Part shown: piece after piece, positions 42,001 to 53,900 of the stretch | Numbering within the stretch: the first letter of the stretch is position 1 | Layout of the letters: every line of letters begins with the position of its first letter | Assembly (NCBI GenBank): GCA_016806645.1 | Contig: JACSYO010000384.1 | Span: 1,883,001-1,947,000, forward strand | DNA from: Ophiodon elongatus | Taxonomy: Eukaryota > Chordata > Actinopteri > Perciformes > Hexagrammidae | Direction of reading: 5' to 3' | DNA: 64,000 nucleotides | The notes under the pieces: generated by a model | The model's input: only the letters and a program-made list of their open reading frames with translations | Told to the model about the DNA's origin: nothing | Database searches by the model: none | Translations under genes and position numbers: made by a program

Positions 42001-45000
42001 AAACAGATAGACATATACAGTATTTCCTTTCAATAACTAGCTTATCATAATGTGTTAAAATTAACAACTTAATAAATACATTATATGATTGCAATATTTT
42101 CAGTGCCAAGTTGTTTTTCATAGACACTGCAAATCAATAAACATTTTATAACGTGTATACTGTGAGTGACACGCATTTCGTGAATTTATTTTATTTCACA
42201 GGAGCAGCACTGCTAGCTTTTAAAATGAGTTTTTCAAAGTACTTTTTTTTTCTCACTTTATTGCAGAGGTGCCATCATCACCAGAAATCGAACAAGTGGA
42301 ACCTTTCTCCAGCACAGCAGTGGTGTCGTTTGAAGAACCTGACTCCATGGGTGGAGTTCCTATTATCAAGTACAAGGTGGAATGGCGTATACCTGGCCAG
42401 GATTGGACTGGCAAAGAGCACTATGCTAATGACGGTGAGTCACCCATCTCTCCTGTCAAAACACAGATGATGATAATGATCTCAAAGAAGTCTCATATTG
42501 GGCTTTTTTTAAGCATATTTTGTCAAAAACATGACGTAGATTTCCGCTCAATGTGATTCAGAGTTGAATTGCTCCTTAAGTCCCTGAGTCACCACCACTT
42601 ACGCACATTTCCCCCTGAAAGCCTTGAAAAATAAACTTTCAATCAAGCAAAGTGGATGCAATGGATGTTATAAAATTCTCTCTTCAGGGGCAGTGTTTTC
42701 TGTGGTCTCTTAGAATGCATCACCTGCATCAGTACCCCATTAAGCTGTTTCAATCCTCAGCACCCAAACTACGCATATTGCCTCGAAATCATCTCAAAGA
42801 ACAAGGATCTACTCAGTCTCCAATGTGTGTGGATAAATGTAATCCAATAAATCAGTTTAGAAATCCTGTAAAACAGGTACTAAATAAACATCAGATGTTG
42901 CCTTTTATCATAACATTTTAGCTTTTTAGGTAACCCACTTATTGTAATTGTGCAAAGAGAAACTGAAAATGTACATAATTGACTTTTCACGGTGGAGCTT
43001 TCACAAAAAAATATAATAGTTATATTATATATTCTTCAACTTCAGGCAAAGAAAGAATGAAGAAGCAGGGCTCTGGTGTCCCAGCAGCAACAGTAGCTAC
43101 ACTCCCTGTTTTCAGTTCCCAAAGCACAATTGGAACTATAGTGCCAAAACACAATGTATATCCCAAATGGATAAAAGAAAACCAATACAACTGACAAAAT
43201 CCATGAAAGTTTTGCTTTTTTTCATCTATACATTTTCCCCATCAATATGGTTCAAGAATTCCTGGAACACTGAGACTTTACTCTATCCATTCATTAACAA
43301 TTATTTGAGGGTCTATTTCTTTCAAAATACATCTAAAAAGGCAAATCTGGGCCAAAACTATCGAAAACATTTTGGCTAGCAACAAGAGTTAATGCAAACA
43401 TGACAGTAGCTGATGTCAGGAGGAGTGATGGAACACAGTGTAGCCCTAAATGACAGTCAGCTCAGACACTGACAGGCCCCAGATAATATCCCCGTCTCAC
43501 TGAGGGTTTTGAGGCTCTTACAGATCTGGATGGTTCTCGTCCTGTCTGCCACATGGGACGTATCAGTCAGTGGCTGACAGGCTCCGCTGTCAACTCAAGG
43601 CCCAAGAGCCGCCCGTCGTGCAAGCATTTGCAAAAAACAAAACACATGAACCCACACACCAACTGTAAATGTTACAGAGAATATCTCATTCCACAACATC
43701 AGTTACCCCACAACTGACAAATGAAAGTCTTTCCAAAACACGCATGCACTGAATTAACTGTCTGTTGCAATCTACATGCATATGTTATAGTATATTTGTA
43801 GCGTTATTATGTAAAATCAGGAATAGTAAAGGCCTAGTAATTTAAGATACAACATGCTAGGGAAGATGTAAGTGATGTGTTATTGATTAAAGAATAATCA
43901 CTGTGTTTGAGTTTAAAGTATCTCTCACAATATTGTGAACCAGGGCTGCCATCACATGTTTGAACACAGTACTGCCATATATAGATACCCCGCCCTTCAC
44001 TGTGGGTCCATATATAAATATGTGCATCTGCAGTGTGCGTATACATGAAGCTACACGTCAAAGTTAAAGTACCCGCTATGCGTTGTACTGTACCCTGTAA
44101 ATCATAGACCTTAGTCTTAGTCATTTATTTATGAAAATGTAAATCTTTTATCAATTAAATATTTAAACTGGCAAAATTATTTCCTAAAAAAGTTAGACAT
44201 TGTGGTTTTTAGCAAACATTACTCAAACAGTGGTAAAAATGAAAAGCAGGAAGGTTTCTGTAGGATTGGCTCAAATTAATTTACAGCCGGTGTGGTCATG
44301 GTAATGAACTCAACTTCACTAATACTCTGGACAAAGTCTGCAGACCTATTGAAACATTCCTGTTGAACTTTTTTTTATGTAGTTTTCCAATGCTGTGAGC
44401 ATCACAAACCACATTACATTCAACTCCATTTTATTTGGGTGGTGGCAAGAAATGTCAGAGACAGATTTCTGCGTCAGCCTGGACATATAATCCATTGAGG
44501 TTAGAAATAGGCCAGGGCATCGCTGGGGTTTATTAATGCATTTAATGTGAAACTAGTTACATATTGCAGCGTTGAGCCCTTAACCATAATCACGGAGGCT
44601 ATGTACTTCCATAATAGCTTAAAAGATTGATTCCTCTGACATCAATACACAGCCATTGATGCCGCCCGCAGTAAGCATGCACTGTAGCAACACAATGATT
44701 AACGCACACCGAAGTCAGTCGAATTTGTAACGATTGTTATGATTTGTGGAGATAACCTTTTAGAGAAGCAGAGGAAACCAGCATGTGGTAATCATGGGTA
44801 AATTACTGCGGGCCGGCTGGGAATCTCATCTGAACATAAATGGTTTCTGCAGTGACATCAGTTTTACTGATACCGGCGGTGCTGAAAGCCCAGCCGTGGA
44901 TTAATTTGGTCTTGGGCTTTTTATCATGTTGAACATATTTTCAGAACCCCCCCCCCTCCCAAACCGGGACCCTTAAGTGAGAGTACCGTACGTTCATGCA

Positions 45001-48000
45001 CGCGCACGTGTATGTGCCTATGCAAGCACTATTAGGTGCTTCACCTTAAGAAAAGATGGGCTAACTCTTCAGCATGACAGCTAACCATCAGCGTACACGT
45101 TGATTGATAACGTGGACACATCAACACCGAGCAAACATGTGTTGAATTCAGACGTGTGGTGCATTGTTTATTTTATTTTTTTATATTGGGTTAGGTGACA
45201 ATGAGTCAGGCAGAACATGATAAAAGTCTTTGTTAGCACTGAAAACAAGTATAATTTTTTTTTTATTATTTCAATCCCGGACAAACCTGGATGTCTGGTC
45301 TCTGCATTCTTAGTTATATTCATACAGTTTCCCCAAGCCGTCACTTACTCTTTGTGATGCACAGGGACATTTCAGTCAAGTGTGTCTTTATGTCGAAAGT
45401 CTAGAAACACGTGTGTGTTTCTGCGTTATCCTGATTGAAATCTCAACAGTGCCTTGGTAATATGATAATAACAGTTTCCTCTAATGAAGTGTTTTACAAC
45501 ACAAGTGCACACTTAAAGGAATTATTCACACACTACATTTTATATTTGACGCTATCAAAATGCTTTATTGCCGTGTGATTATTGGTGAAGTTAATTCCCT
45601 TCACCCATTCAAATTACATTTATAGATTACAGTAGCATACTTGCCTAATAGCGTTCTCTCTGTACTACACGTTGCACCCTTTGCGTAACAATTAATTTTT
45701 AATCGTATTATCCTAAGCCAGTGATCATGAACCAAAACCCTGCTGTAATTACAACAACTTGCCCTTTTTTTGGCATCTGCTCTTCATGATGCTGGTTTTT
45801 TTTTTGCCCCTGTGCTCACTGGTGACCATTACGGTGCACGTTTTCAATCAGTATCTGTCTTTCATCCCAATGGAGTCCCCATGAATAGTCCAGTTATTAG
45901 TAAAAGCTAGTACTACGCAGTCCCATGTACAATATATTATAATGGTCACCTGTTTTATTTGGAGGAAGCTAAAACAGGCATCTATGAGTTTATTGAGTAG
46001 TTCTAACCAAGTTGTGAAAAATCTTTCTTGAATAACCAGGTTGAGCTATATCGTTTTGTTTCCATATTATTTAAGTTATTTTTTATTTAGTGAAAAGTGA
46101 AATTGTACAGATGGCTATAAACAGAACAACAGGAAATGTAAGACGTAGTATACACTTTAAAAATCATATTGGCAAACGAACAAAAGCCAAGAAACAATGC
46201 AACGTTGGAGAAAATGACTGCATCAGATGTTTGGTCGAATGCCTAATAAGACCTATGTTTGCATTTTTTGGAAAAAGAAGCTCGTACTAGTTTTAAAAAA
46301 AGACTGACATTTGGCATGAATAACGGAGGTCTAATTTAGCCTTACTCATCGCACATAAAGCTTCAGACGGGCACTCGGAGAGCTCGGACTTCTACCAAGA
46401 AAATATGCCTACTCTGGCAATGTTAGCGCAAATGAAAAATAAGTAATCCATATGACAAAGAGACAAACCAAACCAAAAACATGATCTCATTGATGGCATA
46501 TATTCTGCCTTTCGTTCCTTGTTCATTCTCTGTCCCCTGTATACCTGCATTGGAATATAACGCCACCTCACCTCCCACAGACATGACCACGATCACCATC
46601 GTTGGCCTGAAGCCAGAGACTACCTACGAGGTCAAGATGTCGGCCATCAACGGCAAGGGCGAAGGCGAGAGCAGCCAGGCCAGCACTTTCAAGACCGAGC
46701 CAGTCCGTAAGTACTGCCCTTACTGCTCGTGTCCCTGCCCTGAGTAAAGCGCTCCTCTGAACTCAATGCTTTGAACTAAATGCTGTTGCTCACTCCACTG
46801 CCTGCCCATGTCTAGCTGAGGCCAGATGCTTTCGCCCCTACTCTCCTCTATTCTCCCGCCAAGCCCCCCCATCCCTCCCAGTGCAGGCCTTCTCCAGCCA
46901 GGCCGGAGGGAACGATAATTCACATTGCCACTTCATTATTCAACTTGGTTAATAGTGTAAACTATGCAAAGTACAAACCTGTGTCCTTCATCACTGGACA
47001 GTATCATGTGCCTCTTTCCTAATGACTGTTTGCAACGTTGAAGGCACACCGTGCCTCAGTCCGATCCGCAGAGCTTTGCCTTTTTAAGCCACAACTCAGG
47101 TGATTCAGTGAAAGCTTTCTAGACAGTACTTGAGTATTTCTATAGCTGATTTATACCTCTAAGTGTGTAGAAGTGTCAGCTCTGTATTTATAGTTCAGTA
47201 ACGGCGCACATTGTTAATATAGCTGCCAGGGGTCAAGCCCTGCTGAAGGTTGTTTTTGTTTTCGTGGAAGAAATGGCAGCACGTGATGAAATGTCGGAAG
47301 TGGAGGAAATGTTCTGTCTGCCTGTGTTTGGAAGAGAAGAGAATGAAGTCACCTTGACAGAACAATGGAGATACAAGGAGAATGACTACTTGTCAGGCAG
47401 ATGAGGGAAGTTTGCTGCCACCCTCCGTGTTCTCAACATTGAAATTTCTCTTGGTGAATAATCTGGCGTCAAATCCCAGCTGTGTTAGGCATATGGCATC
47501 ATCTGCAACCTTACAGCAAAGAGCAGGTGCGCAACACCTGTCATCAATCAGAATGTGCCGGCTTGACATAAAATGTGACAATTACGTGTTTATTTATGTG
47601 CAGCAGCATGTCAGATGATGCTTTCTCATTGAAGTATAAATTAGGCCCAATAGAGATCCAAAATTGGCTCTTAGCTGAGAGGGTCTCTGCTGTATAGAAG
47701 AGAAGAGTCACCTCTAAGATTTACATTCATCCAGTAACATGATACTAAATAATTGCATAGACAGAGGCCTTCACACACTGGGATGGGTCATTTTTTTTTG
47801 TGATAAATTTACACGTAAAAATATTTTTTGTACTGTTGTTTTTGAGACATGAATACTTTCACATATGCAACAATTACACATCATTTTTATGAGCTTTTGC
47901 ACTGCAAATATAGGCATAAACCAATTGTGTTGCGCAAAACAGGTTTAGTCTATTTATGATAACATAATTATTTATATAACAACAACACATAGACTCAGTA

Positions 48001-50942
48001 GTCCGAACCAAGACGGAAAACTTTATTACTCCTTTCAACCTTGACAAAGGCGGCACAGACCAGATCCACTCCTTCTGTTCTTACCTTTCACAATGAAAGC
48101 CTCTCGGCGTATAATATCCGCAGGTGCGTTTCCATGTCAATTATTTGTCATGCCCCTGGTGTGTAAAGGCTTTGACTCTCACATGGGAAAAGAGTCTCAA
48201 TTCCTAATAAGATTTAGTGTGATAATATAAGGTTATGCAGTTATTCTTACATATGTTTGATTTCATAAGTATGGTTTTATTTAATGGACAGTTTTGAGCT
48301 ATCACTCTTAATGGTTGTACTGCTTAACACTCATTAAATCGAATGTGGACTCAAAAAAATAGTTATTAATCAACAAGGCAACATGAGGAATCTTTGAACC
48401 GTCTCAATAATGTTGAATCAAACAGGTAATGATGAAGTGAGAAAATTCTGCTTCATCACAACCAGATCATCTAAATCACTCTATTTGTTTATTTTTATTT
48501 TTTAATCCCTCATTGTGAAGGAAATATAAACATGCTCTGCCAGGGTAAACACGGTGATTCAAAACTAAACATTAAAGTCTGACTGTAAACTATGATGGAT
48601 GTTTACATGGACAGTATGGGGGATCATTTTTAGATTGCTTAATTGCAGTGTCAGGCACTGTTCCCACTTTACTTTGTGGGTTTCATGATATTATTTCTGA
48701 TCGAAAGGATGACTCAAATCATAATGAACCAGAATTATCCTTATTTCCTTCGATCCACTGCCGAGTGAGTTTACAAAGGCCTCAGTTAGGCACAACAGAC
48801 CTAATTCTTAGTCAGCATTTCAAATCAGGGTCATGAATAAATCTTTGTTTTAGTTTGTACCAGCCTCTATGCCATGCTTCCATCTGTGCTTCATCACCCC
48901 ACTGCCTCTGCAGAAAAAGCCCTCCTCAGCATCCTGATTCCTGGAGGAGAGAGGCTTTGTCCTACTTCAAGATGTTTCAGCAAAACTCGGTGTCTGATGT
49001 ATTTATTGATTTTACACCAGTCTCACTAGAAAGTTTTTTTTTATGTATAACATAAAGGATGAGCTCAAGCTTAATTTAGTGCACCATGAACAGAAATAAA
49101 ATGAAAACAGACACGGAGGAATCAGTTTGGATTGCATGCTTGCTGTCATGCTGTTATATTACTTCAGAGAAGCATGAGATAGTCATCCAGAAAGCCAGTG
49201 TTCTTTTAAGAAAACACTGAAACACTACTATGTTATACACCAAGGTCACGTCTGAGCGTGAAATTATTAAAAAGAGAATTTTCTAATGTTGAGGGTAATA
49301 CAGTACCAGTAGTATCAACGTCTGAGTTAGCTGCAGAACAAAGAGAAGCAAGACTTGCTGTAGACAAAGGGTGTAATAAGACACATTACTAGTGTGGCGG
49401 TGGGTTAATGGTGTGGCAGGAAAGCGATGACCTTTCTCATTGTTCATGTTTCTCATTTCATTGTCTTTTGTTTCTTCTTTTTGTTTTGTTGTTTCCTCAT
49501 CATGGTTTCCCATCTGTTCTGTATTCCACTGGACTTCCCAGAGTATTCTTTCACAAGTAAGTTTCATTTCTCCCTGTCTTGTCTGCTTTATTTTCCTCTT
49601 TACTTCCATCTCCACCGCATTTATTTGCTTTACATTGACCATTCCCTAAAGAGTGCTGCAGAAATAAGTCCTTAAACCCAGATATTATTTATCATTTTGC
49701 ACTTCAGGTTCCATCGTCTCAAAGTCAATGTTTCTTTTCATGTTTTTTTTGTTTAGAAGCCTAATATATGGTCTGCGGTTAACACACGCTTGGTTGATTT
49801 TAACGTGTTGTTCTACCACATAAAATATGTCAGTAAATACCCCTCTCGTGAATTTTGAAGCTTTTGTGTCTCTAAAAAGGCAATTGTGAACAAGTGGCTG
49901 AATGAGGTTCCTAAAACATCATCACGCCGACGAGTCTACTTTTACAGCCTTGTTGTGTACTCGCACTCAGGTGACCATGGTGTAGTTTGTTTTTAGAGAG
50001 CAAATAGCTTTTTTACTGGTGATTGCATTCATGCTTCAAAAATCTTCAAAGTGGAGTTCCTTTGTAAAGATAATCTCGCCGAACAAAACCTGTAAGTATC
50101 ATTATGTATAAGAGCTTATTTTCAGCAATAATCCAAAATCCAATGGCTATTTGCTTTTTGTCGATGGAACCAGTATGATGCCAGCCTACAAGTATAATAA
50201 TCCCTGCAGCACTCTATTAAGACATTGGTTGACTGACTGAAGGTTGGACAGTTCCACAGAAATCATCACCCAAAACCTTGAAATGTTTTTCACCCTACTT
50301 GAATATTAGTACTCATTTCCTGACCTGTTGTACTAATTTTTCAGACGGCAGTCCATTCCGTTACTCTAATATCGCCTCAGGTTTGTTTTGCAATGTGATA
50401 GATTGATATGACAGCCTTACAGTGTAATTCTGTAGCAAGTGTGTTATTTGTACCCTCGTCCGTAGTGCCACCATTGCTTCTTTAGTAGTGCTTTCCCGTA
50501 GCATCCTTTTTTTGGTGTCTCCCTAGTATAAATGATATTGTACTTGTGCACTGCAGCAGTTTAGCCAATGAGTGTTACTACATATCAGGTTTAAAGAAGG
50601 TATACTGTCTTCAGAGACCACAGAGAGGAATACGGTTGTATTGCCTTGTGATCATGAACGTGGGATTAGAATATTTACTGGTAATCATGTTGAAAGCAGG
50701 GAAACCTCGCAAAATAAATGGCCCTGTGTGGAAAAATAAGGTTTGAATATTCAGGCCTTTTATTTTGGCACTGTAATTTGGCCATTACGCTTGATGACAA
50801 TTGTGTCTCAGAGGTCACAATAATGTACTGACTGTTCTGTGCTCACTTAACTGTAAATAGTTTCCTCGTTTCTGTCGAGGTGCAGGTGGTGAGCAGCTAC
50901 AGCTTTCTTTGGACTGAGCTATGCTTATGGGTGCATCTTTTC

Positions 50943-50986
<44 letters not shown>

Positions 50987-53900
50987 GCATTCAGTTTTGG
51001 ACCAATGAGTTATATATATGTGCATATTTTAAACATTACCTTTGGCGTTTTCTTGGTTTCAGGAGACTTCCAGTGTGTGTGTTCTGCTTCAGCAGAGTGT
51101 AAGCTAGACTTAGAGAAGAAATCTGACAACGTAAAGTAATTGCTAGTTGAGGCTGTAAATAAATCCGCAAGTACCAAAACAAAATTCTATTGGCCTAGGT
51201 ACAAAAGGAAAGGAAGCTGATGCTGTACACTCACTGCTGAACAAATAAGAAGTCAGCACAGGATACGCAACAAACAACTAAAGTCTGGCAAGCACTAAAA
51301 AAATGTTTGCTTTGTTTCCATGAGAAGTTCCATTAATGCGTACAGGCATTAACTCGAAAATTAGAAGGAAGCCTATACATCGTTTTAACTCATAAGTTTT
51401 AACGTAGGGAAATGTGTCCTCAACATTCCCCCGATCTTTAATATTAAGGAGCAGTGGGCAGCCGGCAGCATTGGCAGAGCCAACGGTGTTTACCGGTGTT
51501 GCTTCCATGACGACGTTGTCGGTCTGGACACTGTTATCAGATGTAACCACTATATGAGAGCAGTTCAGAGCGGAGGCCGTGAACTGGCCAAGTGGGACTC
51601 ACTCTCATGCAGGAACGTGCACGAAATAGCTTTTTTTTCCTTTGGCACAAACACAGTTTACGATTGGTTCAGACCTGTTGCACGAGTCGTGCAAAACAGT
51701 CTGCCGTTATCTCAGCCTAAGTGTTTCACTAAATTAGGTCCAATGTGTATTGCTGTGTCACAGTGATTAGCACAGTGGATGCGCTAAGAGGTACTGAAAA
51801 GCACAAGGAGACATTCTTCTTCCACAGGAATGACTCATGAAGACAATATAAAAACAGAAGTGAGCCCAGCAGGGAGTTGCTCTTGTTGATGAGAGTCAAA
51901 GCTCCTCTCACCATGTTTTCACCATCTTTCAGTTTCATCAGAGACACCACCCCCTATTGCCACCACCAGTGTGGCCTTTAGTGAGTATGCCAGTCGCACG
52001 GTGTGCAGTGTGTCTCTCTTCACTTCTGTCTCTTTTACCTGCTTGAACTTACACTTAGTGTAGCTGTTCATTTGTTTCTGGTGTGGCTCATCGGAGAGCT
52101 CATCCACCTTCTGTAGAGTATAGCCACAGCAAAATGAGCTTTGTTAACACTAGATCCTGATTTTACTAACATTTGTCAAGGACATGACGTTTACCCCTTC
52201 TAACAGCCTGACTATGGTGTTGTGAATGCATTAATACAATGTGTCTGTCCATGAAGACTCAAATCACAGCACATACTTAAGACTCCTCTGATTGTGGTGC
52301 AGTGGATTTATAGAAGGTTATACTACTGTAACTCTGCTGTGACCTGACAGCTTATCGACCTGGTAGACGTGACCTTTGAAGACCCTGGTAGATCTTATCA
52401 GTGTCTATAGAACTCTATGCCGACACTGAAGACTCATACAACTGTATTACATAATATGTTCATGGCAACACAACATTTTTGGCATAAACAGTGAGTGGTA
52501 GGATCCATGCTAACATCTTACATCTTACATTTTCAAAATGAGCATTTTTAATTATTAACGACAGCATCAAAATGGTTAACTCAAGTTTAGGTCACCCAAC
52601 ACTCTATGGACTCTATGGAAATGGACTATTCTCATCAATATATTTTGGTTTTTCTTCCAAATTGTATGGTACATTGGTAAGCCATTCTGACAGTCTACCT
52701 CGATGCATGATTATACAAAAAAAGGGAGGTACCCCCCGACAGTAATGGTTTTCCCTCCATCTCCTACGACCTACCAAACCTGTTTCTGCCCCTCTGCATC
52801 ATTTACATTTTGCAATTCTTATCAAAACCACTCAAGACGTCGACTTTTCTTGTGAGCCTGTCAATGTTTCTTATCATTGGGTCCATTCAGCTCAGTCACA
52901 GTACCAGATCAACTATCCTTCTTGATAGCGTGGTTCACACTAGTCTGAAAGGATTTGACAGGCAGTAATGTGAAGTAGTTTCTTCTACGTTGCTGCGTCA
53001 GTGTGCCCTGAACAACACAACCAGGAATTACACTGAGCCAGGCATGCTTTGCCTCTTTAGAACAGTCATCGAGATAATAGAGGGGTGACTGACTCAGATC
53101 AGCAACACTTGAAAGCTGCTGCTGATATTTCCATTATTTTGTGCAAAGAGCCAGTAAAAGTATAAGTGATTGCACCTTCAAGCAACTAACCCATCTAGAC
53201 TACTTATTGCTTTAATTCCGTAAGTAACATTTGAGACAACATACATAACTTGTGTGATTGGTAGAAGGTCAATGAAGTAATTGTTCTACGTCTATTGTCG
53301 CTCCTTTTAAATAAGATCCTGTAATGTATGATAATTGTATGTCCTTGCAGTGTTCCTAACCAAATCTCTCCCTTTGAACTCACCTTTAACAACATTTGGC
53401 TTTACATTAGACTCGGCTCGATTGTAGTTGTTCATAGTGTGTTTTCTGCAACCACTCAAAGAAAATGTCACAAATGCTTTTAGACCTTATTTCTCCTGAT
53501 GTTTCATGTGTCCATGCTGTTGTCTGCTGCGTTGTGAATCGTATTCAGTTGCCATGATTTGTATTCTCAAAGCTGCAGAGTTTCCTCTTTTGACCCTTAT
53601 TTCTAGTTTGTCCATGGGAAACCAAACAAACTGCTGTGTTTTTCTTTTATTTCTCCAATTCGTCTTAAATGGCACACTTGGTGTTAGAGCTCACCATAGT
53701 TCAAATTCATTGGAAATTGGAATTAATGTTGCTATCTAAAATATTAGAATGACAGAAAATGTGTCTGAGGAAAAGCTGTTGATTATGTGAATGCATGAGG
53801 CAATTCTTGATGTCCAGTTTTGGTTGTATCTGAAATCCATATCTTAAAATCAAAATGAATGTATTTCTTTCATTTATTTAGCATTCAACATATTTCCAAA

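Noticed and set aside
50895..50897. Apparent 3-nt micro-exon GTG between GTGCAG and GTGAGC
   Set aside because: GTG is not the known triplet, and the reading depends on a tandem GTG repeat rather than separate splice sites.
51063..51139. Acceptor tttcttggtttcag followed in phase by a 25-codon frame with three cysteines and a stop (SEC-like)
   Set aside because: The frame is ordinary in length and the downstream GTAAAG donor would break the phase. There is no independent support.
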